Below are positions 7,245 through 13,108 of a stretch of DNA of 14,056 bases, piece by piece (position 1 is the stretch's first letter; every line of letters starts with the position of its first letter). Location: the NCBI GenBank assembly GCA_009885595.1, contig VFKJ01000970.1, positions 1-14,056 on the forward strand, in the 5' to 3' direction. The translations under genes and the position numbers were made by a program. A model generated the notes under the pieces. The model had not been told where the DNA came from and did not search any database. It saw only the letters and a list, made by a program, of their open reading frames with translations. The DNA comes from Myxococcales bacterium. GTDB taxonomy: Bacteria; Myxococcota; Myxococcia; Myxococcales; Myxococcaceae.

Positions 7245-7787
7245 ATGGCTATCAACAACATCAACGGTGGCATGCCGAACCGCATCTCGATGAACGTCAC
7301 TGTCCCCAAGCAGACCCAGGGCGCGACGTTCGGTGAGAAGGTCAACGCCGGTCTTCACGCCGCGGGCGGCGCGCTGGCGCAGGGCGCTTCGCTCCTCGGT
7401 GGCGCTCTCCCCGGTGGCGCGGTGATCTCGGCGGCGGTCTCGTCGGTCGGTAACCTCGCGGGCGGCGCCGGTGGCGGCGCTGCCGCGGCCAGCTACGCGG
7501 CGACTGGCGTGGTCGGCTTCTCGGGCGGCGCCGGTGGCGCGGCCGCCGGTGGCAGCCCCATCAGCGTGGGCGCTGGCTCGGCTGCGGGCCCCAACCTCAC
7601 CGCGGGCGCCGGCACCAACGGCATGGGCGCCTACAACAACGACATCGCCTCGATGTCGGCGCAGAACAGCCAGATGCTGCAGGTGCAGATGGCGATGCAG
7701 CGCGAGAACACGATGTTCTCCTCGATCTCCAACGTGCTCAAGACCAAGCACGACACCGCCAAGAACTCGGTCGGCAACATCCGCTGA
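7245..7787 (+). CDS. Gly/Ala-rich protein with rod/needle-like C-terminal helix; candidate T3SS structural or secreted protein
   Basis: 180 residues, no signal peptide and no cysteine. Residues 31-127 are very rich in Gly, Ala and Ser with hydrophobic patches. Residues 131-180 are predicted helical and end in KNSVGNIR. From the motif MLQVQMAM (144-151) to the C-terminus the spacing equals that of the SctI-like protein at 9461..9988 (LLSMQAGM to its end), with a similar polar/hydrophobic pattern. Rod and needle subunits of T3SS share this C-terminal helix. It has its own promoter (7155-7163), a perfect AAGGAG site (7231-7236) and an intrinsic terminator, as expected for an abundant protein. 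Canonical needle proteins are only about 80 residues, so it may instead be a translocator or a new filament subunit. The role is an inference; homology was not tested. Confidence 0.75.
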   Translation: MAINNINGGMPNRISMNVTVPKQTQGATFGEKVNAGLHAAGGALAQGASLLGGALPGGAVISAAVSSVGNLAGGAGGGAAAASYAATGVVGFSGGAGGAAAGGSPISVGAGSAAGPNLTAGAGTNGMGAYNNDIASMSAQNSQMLQVQMAMQRENTMFSSISNVLKTKHDTAKNSVGNIR

Positions 7788-7813
7788 GTCGATGACATAG
7801 TCGGTGCAACGCG

Positions 7814-7836
7814 AGGGCGGCCCTGGTGGCCGCCCT
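7814..7836 (+). terminator. Intrinsic terminator after the Gly/Ala-rich gene
   Basis: A perfect 9-bp GC-rich stem (AGGGCGGCC 7814-7822, GGCCGCCCT 7828-7836) with a 5-nt loop lies 27 nt after the stop at 7787. It is followed by the modestly T-rich TCGTGTTATTGT. The T tract is weak, so termination may be partial. It separates the first gene from the TPR-sigma-sctI unit. Confidence 0.65.
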
Positions 7837-7896
7837 TCGTGTTATTGTGGTCATGCGTGAATGTTTCTCCACCCCGCACAAAGGACGAACAGCCCC

Positions 7897-8346
7897 ATGA
7901 CGGAAGCGAAGTCGGACATCGCCGGCAGCCTGGTGCCGATGAGCAAGCAGCAGGCGATGCTGATGCTCGAAGCGGCTTACCTGTGGATGGATCTTGGAAA
8001 GTTCGACAACGCCCGCGAGCTGCTTTCCGGCGCGACGCTGCTGATGCCCAAGAGCGAAGTGCCGCAGTTGGCGCTGGGCAGCCTCGAGTTCAACCAGGGT
8101 CACTTCGACAAGGCGCTGCAGGTGTTCCGGCGCGCCCAGCAGCTGGCGCCCCGCGCCTCATTGCCGCGCGCGCACTGCGGTGAGACGCTGCTGTTCCTGG
8201 GCAAAGTGAACGAGGCGATGAAGGAGCTGAAGTCGGCGCTGGAGCTCGAGCCCAAGAGCGACGGGGCCCGCTTCGCCGAAGCTCTCATCGCGGCGAAGGA
8301 GACCGGCGCGCTGCCGCCTCCCAGCAAGCAGCCCAAGGCGAAGTAA
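7897..8346 (+). CDS. TPR protein, candidate class II (SycD/LcrH-like) T3SS chaperone
   Basis: 149 residues from ATG 7897. Three tetratricopeptide repeats are visible (about 20-53, 54-87 and 88-121), with the usual small-residue pattern, for example ALGSLEFNQGHFDKALQVF and GKVNEAMKELKSALELEP. A Pro/Lys-rich tail follows (139-149). Length and repeat number match SycD/LcrH chaperones, which bind translocators in the cytoplasm; the neighbouring genes fit this, but a general TPR scaffold is possible. The chosen start has AAGGA at 7881-7885 (11 nt away). An earlier in-frame ATG at 7861 would add 12 residues; it lies 18 nt after a -10-like TATTGT (7843-7848), so a leaderless longer form cannot be excluded. 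It opens a four-gene unit ending with sctI. Confidence 0.8.
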   Translation: MTEAKSDIAGSLVPMSKQQAMLMLEAAYLWMDLGKFDNARELLSGATLLMPKSEVPQLALGSLEFNQGHFDKALQVFRRAQQLAPRASLPRAHCGETLLFLGKVNEAMKELKSALELEPKSDGARFAEALIAAKETGALPPPSKQPKAK

Positions 8347-8355
8347 AGGAACCCC

Positions 8356-8766
8356 ATGTCTGTTCGAGGAGTCGGTCGCGGAGGAAAAGCAGGCGGTGCC
8401 AGAGGCGCTTCTGGTGCCGGCGGCGCGGCCAAAGCGGGGGCGGCGCAGGGCGCCTTTGGCGCCAAGGTCGACAAGGCCGAGTCGCTGGTCGCCCCTTCGG
8501 GTGCGGTGGGCTCGTCCAACGTCGGCAACGTCGGCCCGACCGACCCCGTCACCGCCCAGGCGATGGACCTGGTTCGCCAGCTCCGCTCGGGTCAGCTCAA
8601 GAGCCGCGAAGAGGCCACCAAGAAGCTGGTGGCCGACATCCTCCGCGAGAAGGTGCGCACCCAGTCGAAGAAGCTGACCGAGAAGATCTTCGAGCAGCTC
8701 AAGGACGATCCCCGTCTCAACCAGACCCTCGAGCGCTTGTGGGATCGCGCCGAGGAGCAGGAGTAA
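8356..8766 (+). CDS. Hypothetical protein encoded just upstream of the sigma factor; possible anti-sigma (FlgM-like) role
   Basis: 136 residues. Residues 1-60 are Gly/Ala-rich, basic and probably disordered. Residues 64-136 are helical and charged: AQAMDLVRQLRSGQLKSREE (68-87), then KKLVADILREKV (89-100) and a charged C-terminal helix. The pattern of a short helix, an S/N-G turn, then a helix with an ADxL-type core recalls the sigma-binding half of FlgM, and the gene sits 6 nt before a FliA-like sigma gene, the usual place of a regulator. This likeness is weak and by eye. Alternatives are a secretion chaperone or an exported substrate, since the loose N-terminus resembles T3SS export signals. 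The Shine-Dalgarno AAGGA (8346-8350) overlaps the stop of the TPR gene. Confidence 0.75.
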   Translation: MSVRGVGRGGKAGGARGASGAGGAAKAGAAQGAFGAKVDKAESLVAPSGAVGSSNVGNVGPTDPVTAQAMDLVRQLRSGQLKSREEATKKLVADILREKVRTQSKKLTEKIFEQLKDDPRLNQTLERLWDRAEEQE

Positions 8767-8772
8767 GCGGCC

Positions 8773-9540
8773 GTGGCGCTCGGGGAACCCAAGGCGCAGA
8801 TCCTCGAGAAGTACGGCCCGTACGTACGGTCTCTGGCTGCCCAGGTTCGCAAGCAGTTCAACTCGCAGTTCGAGATGGACGAGCTCGTCGCCTGGGGGCA
8901 GATCGGCCTGCTGGAAGCCTCCGAGCGCTTCGACGCCCGGGTGGGCGCCAACTTCCTCACCTTTGCCCACTACCGCATCAAGGGCGCCATCTACGACGGC
9001 CTGAGGAAGATGGGCGTGCTCAAGGGCGGGGCGGCGGCGTCCGAGCGCGCCAACGCCTACATGACCAACTTGTCGGATCGCGGGGGCGGCGGTGGCTCTC
9101 TCGATGACGACGTGCGTGAAATCTCAGGCGCGGTCACCGGGCTGGCGATGGTGTTCGCCACCAGCCTGGAAGGCACTGAAGGGCTTCAGGTTTCCGACGA
9201 GCAGCTGCCCGCTGACGAACGAATTCAGCTGGAACAGATGCGCCGCCGGGTGCGGGCCGCCATCGAGAAGCTCCCGGAAAAAGAGCGGAAATTGCTGCAG
9301 GGCTACTACTTCCAGAACAAGACGCTGGAAGAGGCCGGTGCGGAGATCGGGCAGTCGAAGAGCTGGGCCAGCCGCCTGCACGCCCGTGCGGTGGAGACCT
9401 TGAAGCAACTCCTCGAAGACGACGACGATAACCAGTCAGACCACAACAGGAGCAATGACCATGGCCGGACCACTGGCAGGAATCTCGGCAGCGCAGATCG
9501 CCCAGCAGAAGCTGCCCGACCAGGCCGCACAGCAGGTTAA
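8773..9540 (+). CDS. Sigma-70-family RNA polymerase sigma factor (FliA-like group, atypical middle)
   Basis: 255 residues from GTG 8773, with AGGAG about 9 nt ahead, inside the end of the previous gene. Region 2 (14-80) is clear: MDELVAWGQIGLLEASERFD (35-54), then FLTFAHYRIKGAIYDGLR (61-78), as in FliA/SigF-type sigmas. Region 4 (153-213) is clear: a LPEKERKLL helix, then TLEEAGAEIGQSKSWASRLHARA, the -35-binding helix-turn-helix. In between (about 83-145), the usual region 3 is missing and replaced by a Gly-rich linker (GGGGG at 104-108). The last 26 codons overlap the start of sctI and encode a Asp/Arg-rich tail outside the domain. It probably directs transcription of the secretion genes, as FliA does for late flagellar genes; the target promoters are unknown. 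Confidence 0.88.
   Translation: MALGEPKAQILEKYGPYVRSLAAQVRKQFNSQFEMDELVAWGQIGLLEASERFDARVGANFLTFAHYRIKGAIYDGLRKMGVLKGGAAASERANAYMTNLSDRGGGGGSLDDDVREISGAVTGLAMVFATSLEGTEGLQVSDEQLPADERIQLEQMRRRVRAAIEKLPEKERKLLQGYYFQNKTLEEAGAEIGQSKSWASRLHARAVETLKQLLEDDDDNQSDHNRSNDHGRTTGRNLGSADRPAEAARPGRTAG
9448..9452 (+). promoter_or_regulatory. Ribosome binding site that sets the sctI start
   Basis: AGGAG, inside the sigma gene, lies 8 nt before ATG 9461 but only 2 nt before the in-frame ATG 9455. The spacing favours 9461 as the true start. Confidence 0.65.
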
Positions 9541-9988
9541 CAAGGCCGGTCCGAGCAAGTTCGATCAGAGCATGAAGAGCCAGGGCGTCGAAGGCGCTGG
9601 CAAGCCGGCTCACGTGCAGCAGGCCGCGCAGGTCCAGAAGATGGACCAGGTCAAGCACGTCGATCAGCTTCAGAAGACCAACAAGGCCGACCTCAACAAG
9701 CTCGACAAGAACGTCACCGGCAAGGGAATGGATCCGGTCGCCCAGAAGACCGAGGTCAGCAAGTCGTCTTCGATGATGTCGTCGATGATGGCCAACCTCG
9801 AGAAGGGCCAGGCGCACATCGACAAGCTCATCAACGGTGGCATCTCGGGCGGCAAGTCGATGTCGAACCAGGAACTGCTCTCGATGCAGGCCGGCATGTA
9901 CAAGTACACGCAGGAGCTCGACCTCGTCTCCAAGGTCGTCGAGAAGGCCACCAGCGGCCTCAAGGACACGCTCAAGACGCAGGTCTGA
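9461..9988 (+). CDS. sctI: T3SS inner rod protein, SctI (YscI/HrpB/PrgJ) family
   Basis: 175 residues. The C-terminal 45 residues carry the SctI pattern: NQELLSMQAGMYKYTQELDL (136-155), then VSKVVEKATSGLKDTLKTQV (156-175), the helix that packs in the rod lumen and ends in TQV. Members of the family polymerise under the export gate and join it to the needle. The N-terminal 130 residues are long for the family (usually about 80-120 in total), Gln/Lys-rich and probably disordered, with a Met/Ser cluster (SSSMMSSMM, 102-110). There is no signal peptide, as expected for a type III substrate. It is the last gene of its unit, overlapping the sigma gene by 80 nt and followed by a strong terminator. 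Confidence 0.8.
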   Translation: MAGPLAGISAAQIAQQKLPDQAAQQVNKAGPSKFDQSMKSQGVEGAGKPAHVQQAAQVQKMDQVKHVDQLQKTNKADLNKLDKNVTGKGMDPVAQKTEVSKSSSMMSSMMANLEKGQAHIDKLINGGISGGKSMSNQELLSMQAGMYKYTQELDLVSKVVEKATSGLKDTLKTQV

Positions 9989-10013
9989 GTTCAGTCCTTC
10001 ACCAGTGATAAAG

Positions 10014-10044
10014 GGCGGCTTCCCTCGGGGAGGCCGCCTTTTTT
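10014..10044 (+). terminator. Strong intrinsic terminator after sctI
   Basis: A stem GGCGGCTTCCC (10014-10024) pairs with GGGAGGCCGCC (10028-10038), with one G-U pair and a tight loop, followed directly by six T (10039-10044). It lies 26 nt after the sctI stop and cuts the sigma-sctI unit from the sctJ operon. Confidence 0.88.
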
Positions 10045-10072
10045 CATTTCTTTGGGCGTGCGTGAGCAGCAC

Positions 10073-10089
10073 TGGCACGTAGTATGGTC
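10073..10089 (+). promoter_or_regulatory. Candidate promoter of the sctJ operon
   Basis: TAGTAT (10080-10085) is a fair -10 box lying 18 nt before the sctJ ATG. No -35 is recognisable at 16-18 nt. TGGCACG (10073-10079) equals the -24 element of sigma-54 promoters, but the matching -12 element is poor (ATGGT at 10084-10088, GG instead of GC). TANTNTGGTC also occurs at 7843-7852, again 18 nt before an ATG. Since the preceding terminator is strong, some promoter must lie in 10045-10097. Confidence 0.3.
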
Positions 10090-10097
10090 GCGCCCTC

Positions 10098-10892
10098 ATG
10101 AGCCGTTTCCTGCGCTCCACCAGCCTCGCCGCCGCCGTCTTCTTCGCTTCAGCGTGCTCGCTGGAGGTTCAGCACGATCTCACCGAAGACGACGCCAACG
10201 ACATCTACGTGCTCCTGCAGGGCCGGAGCATCGACGCCACCAAGCACAAGGAAGGCGAAGGCAAGGAGGCGCGCTACGTCATCTCCGTGCCCAAGGCCGA
10301 CGTGGCGACGGCTGCGCAGCTGCTGCGCGAGCACTCCTTGCCGCGCCCGCGCTCGGACGGCCTCGCCATCTTCAAGATGACCAAGGGCATGATCCCCACG
10401 CAGACCGAAGAGCGCGCGATGTTCATCGAGGCGCTCGGTGGCGAGGTCTCCAACGCGCTCAACCGCATTCCGGGCGTGCTCGAGGCCAAGACGATCGTGA
10501 TGATCCCCGAGGTCAACGATCTCACCCAGCCCGAGAAGAAGCCGCTCCCCTCGGCCTCGGTGCTCATCAAGTACATGGCCAACAAGGACGGGAAGGCGCC
10601 CGTCCCCATGGACGAGGTGCAGTCCTTCGTCGCCAACGCCGTGCCTGAGCTCAAGAAGGAGAACGTCAAGGTCCTGATGACCGAGGCGCGGTTCGAGAGC
10701 GAAGTGACCGAAGAGGTTCGCACGCAGTGGATCCTGGGCGTGAAGGTCGACAAGGCGAGCGCCGGGACCTTCAAGGCCATCATCGGCGTGTTCGCGCTGC
10801 TGTTCATCCTGATGGCGGGCGTGACGGGCTTCATGGTGCTGCGCAAGCCCGCCGCCCGGCCGCCCTCTCGCCCCAAGACCCAGGAAGGCTGA
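10098..10892 (+). CDS. sctJ: T3SS inner-membrane ring lipoprotein, SctJ (YscJ/PrgK; related to FliF)
   Basis: 264 residues. A lipoprotein signal (1-20) ends in SAC with C20 as lipid site; the -3 residue is Ala rather than Leu. Two ring-building motifs follow: residues 23-83, with LTEDDANDIYVLLQGRSID and VATAAQLLREHSLPRP; and residues 93-200, with GMIPTQTEERAMFIEALGGE (97-116), LNRIPGVLEAKTIVMIP (121-137) and SASVLIKY (152-159). These are the YscJ/FliF signatures. A membrane segment (224-248) and a short basic cytoplasmic tail finish the protein. It builds the periplasmic inner ring of the basal body. No Shine-Dalgarno is seen before the ATG, so translation may be leaderless. It is the first gene of the operon with the FliG-like gene, sctL and sctN. 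Confidence 0.93.
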   Translation: MSRFLRSTSLAAAVFFASACSLEVQHDLTEDDANDIYVLLQGRSIDATKHKEGEGKEARYVISVPKADVATAAQLLREHSLPRPRSDGLAIFKMTKGMIPTQTEERAMFIEALGGEVSNALNRIPGVLEAKTIVMIPEVNDLTQPEKKPLPSASVLIKYMANKDGKAPVPMDEVQSFVANAVPELKKENVKVLMTEARFESEVTEEVRTQWILGVKVDKASAGTFKAIIGVFALLFILMAGVTGFMVLRKPAARPPSRPKTQEG

Positions 10893-10928
10893 GCCGCTCC
10901 CGCGACGGAGCAGCCCAGGTGGTGAGCC

Positions 10929-12371
10929 GTGGAGCAATTCTTCACGTCGCTTTCCAAGCGACAGACGATGCTCCTGTTGACGTCACTGGCCTTCGGGGGC
11001 TCCGAGGCCGTGGGCGCCTACGAGCACCTCGATCAGAACGAAGAAGAGCTGCTCAAGCACCGCGCCGCGGGGGTGCTGCAGATTCCCCGCGAGAAGCGCA
11101 TTCCGCTGCTCGTCCAGGAGATCAAGCGCCTCGTCACCCAGCGCCGCCGGCAGCTCGCCAGCGCCGATCCCAAGCGGCTGGCGGTGCTCCTCAAGAAAGA
11201 GCGCTCGACCGTGGTCGAGGTGGTGTTGGGCGCGCTGGCGTCTGACCTCGCCCGTGCCGTGCGCGCCGAGATGGGCAACCCCGCGCCGGTGAAGCTGCTG
11301 CGCGACGTGAAGCCCGAGGTCCTCTCGATCGTCCGCTGGAAGCTCGAAGACGCGATGCGGTCCACCGCGACGCAGGTCGGCAGCTTCCGCTTCACCGATC
11401 TGGCGATGATGCAGCAACGCGAGATCCTCGCGGTCGCCGATCGCATGGGCGCGCGCGTGCTCGCCACCGCCGTCGCCGGGCTGACCGAGGAGGATCGCCA
11501 GACCTTCTTCACCAAGCTGCCCCCCGACCAGCGCCAGCTGGCCGCCCGCGCTGCCGAAGCGGGCGCGTCCCGCCGCCTCACCGAGAAGGACGCCAGGCTG
11601 GTGCTGGAGATGCACGGCGCGCTCGAGAACCCCTCGACGGGCATGCGCAGCGCGGGCGTGCAGCGCATCGTGCGCGCCTGCTACGCGCAGTCTGTGGAGT
11701 TCGCGCAGCGCTTCGCCGAGCGGCACCAGGGAGAGATCGGCAAGCTGCTCAACCGCTGGTTGCGCGAAGAGAAGGGCAAGCCGGTCAAGGGAGACGGCGG
11801 CCGCCTCGACATCGTCGAGCAGATCGAGCGCCTGGCGCAGAAGGGCATCATCGATCGTCCCATGCGGCTGCCCCCGCCGATGAAGGCGCCCCCTCCGCCG
11901 CCCATGCTGCGGCCTCCGCCGGGCTCGTCATCGGTGTCGGTGCCGCAATCGAAGGTGCTGGTGGCGCCTCCCGCGAGGCGGCCGACGGGGTCCTCTCCGG
12001 GCTCTGCTCCCGCGGCGGCGCCCCCCCGCGGCCAGAGCCAGGGCCAGCCTCCCGCGCCCCGCCGCGATGCGATGGCCGATCGGGAAGCGCGGCGCGCCGG
12101 GGCGCAGGGCGCAGGGGTGGCCCCCCGTGCCAAACCCGGCAGCTCGCCCACCGACTCGCAGGTCAGAGGGCAGCGGGTGCTGCGCGATGGCAGGCCGTTG
12201 CCCAACGACGCCCTCGAGACCAGACCGCCGCAGCGAGGCTCGTCGTCCCCGGTGCAGGCCATTCCCCGGCGCAGGGACGTCCCCGCCGGCGCCAAGGCCC
12301 CCACCACCAATCCTCACCGCTCGGCGGTGGTGAAGGGGCCAGGTCGTGGACCGACGGGTGGTTCGCGTTAG
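10929..12371 (+). CDS. FliG-like protein with long proline-rich C-terminal tail, at the sctK position
   Basis: 480 residues from GTG 10929 (AGGTGG ahead). Three FliG-like parts appear in order. N-part: SKRQTMLLLTSLAFGGSEAV (9-28), like the FliG opening. Middle: DPKRLAVLLKKERSTVVEVV (80-99), then LGALASDLARAVRAEMG (100-116), matching the 'la.LL..E.pq..a.vLs.L' motif, with ERST for EHPQ. C-part: FRFTDLAMMQQREILAVADR (153-172), GLTEEDRQTFFTKL (184-197), and AEAGASRRLTEKDARLV (209-225), in the order and spacing of the FliG motor domain. From 315 a disordered Pro/Arg/Ser-rich tail follows (PPPPP at 321-325), unknown in flagellar FliG. In the flagellum FliG sits on the FliF ring; here it follows sctJ, where injectisomes carry sctK. 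I infer a cytoplasmic ring or sorting-platform role. The family match is by eye. Confidence 0.8.
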   Translation: MEQFFTSLSKRQTMLLLTSLAFGGSEAVGAYEHLDQNEEELLKHRAAGVLQIPREKRIPLLVQEIKRLVTQRRRQLASADPKRLAVLLKKERSTVVEVVLGALASDLARAVRAEMGNPAPVKLLRDVKPEVLSIVRWKLEDAMRSTATQVGSFRFTDLAMMQQREILAVADRMGARVLATAVAGLTEEDRQTFFTKLPPDQRQLAARAAEAGASRRLTEKDARLVLEMHGALENPSTGMRSAGVQRIVRACYAQSVEFAQRFAERHQGEIGKLLNRWLREEKGKPVKGDGGRLDIVEQIERLAQKGIIDRPMRLPPPMKAPPPPPMLRPPPGSSSVSVPQSKVLVAPPARRPTGSSPGSAPAAAPPRGQSQGQPPAPRRDAMADREARRAGAQGAGVAPRAKPGSSPTDSQVRGQRVLRDGRPLPNDALETRPPQRGSSSPVQAIPRRRDVPAGAKAPTTNPHRSAVVKGPGRGPTGGSR

Positions 12372-12382
12372 AGTAGCCGCAG

Positions 12383-13108
12383 ATGGATGACGGTCCTCGC
12401 GACGAACGAAGGCCCCCGACCGGGGCAGCTCCCAGGGTGATCGGCAAGGTCATCAAGGGGGGCAGTGACAGCGGTGAGATCTCGCCGCTCAATGAGAAGC
12501 CCGCGCCCGCGCAGCCCGGGCGCCGTGGCGTGGTCAACGCCGAGGAGTACGAGGCGAAGACCGTCGGCAAGCAGATCATCGCCGAGGCCCAGGCGAAGGC
12601 CGACGAGATCAAGGCCGAGGCCCTGCGCTTCAAGGAAGAGGTCTTCGCCAAGGCGCGGGACGAGGCCAAGGCCGACGTGCAGGCCCGCGCCGCCGAGGAG
12701 ATCGCCCGCGCGAAGCTGCAGGCCGGGCAGATCGTCGCCGACAGTGAAGAGCAGGTGCTCGACCTGGCGCTCAAGATCGCCGCCAAGATCATCGGCCGTG
12801 ATCTCGAGCGCGATCCCGACGTGCTGCTGGAGATCGTCGCGAACTGCACCGAGGCGGCGCGCAGCTCGAAGGCGATGATCTTCAAGGTCCACCCCGAGGA
12901 CGGCAAGCGGCTGCGGGAGAAGGCGCCGCGCCTGATCGAGCTGATCGGGCGCTCGGTCGACATCACCATCCGCGATGACTCGGACATCGAGCGCGGTGGC
13001 TGCGTGATCCAGACCGACTACGGCACCATCGACGGGCAGATCCGCACGCAGTTCGAGATGCTGCGCAACGTGCTGATGCCGGCCGACGCGAAAAAAGAAG
13101 TGAAGTGA
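12383..13108 (+). CDS. sctL: T3SS stator protein, SctL (HrpE/YscL/FliH family)
   Basis: 241 residues. Residues 1-50 are Pro/Gly-rich and probably disordered. Residues 53-120 form a long charged coiled coil with Ala/Glu/Lys repeats (AEAQAKADEIKAEA), as in FliH and the b-subunit-like SctL. The C-terminal part has the family motifs: LDLALKIAAKIIGRDL (126-141), KVHPEDGKRLREKAPRL (168-184), and DIERGGCVIQTDYGTIDGQI (201-220). The protein holds the ATPase SctN to the base and controls its activity. It starts 11 nt after the FliG-like stop; the Shine-Dalgarno is poor, so coupling to the upstream gene is likely. Its stop TGA is directly followed by the sctN ATG. Confidence 0.9.
   Translation: MDDGPRDERRPPTGAAPRVIGKVIKGGSDSGEISPLNEKPAPAQPGRRGVVNAEEYEAKTVGKQIIAEAQAKADEIKAEALRFKEEVFAKARDEAKADVQARAAEEIARAKLQAGQIVADSEEQVLDLALKIAAKIIGRDLERDPDVLLEIVANCTEAARSSKAMIFKVHPEDGKRLREKAPRLIELIGRSVDITIRDDSDIERGGCVIQTDYGTIDGQIRTQFEMLRNVLMPADAKKEVK

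Noticed and set aside
10073..10088. Full sigma-54 promoter before sctJ
   Set aside because: The -24 half is perfect but the -12 half reads ATGGT in place of TTGCA/T and lacks the key GC. Kept only as a note in the promoter entry.
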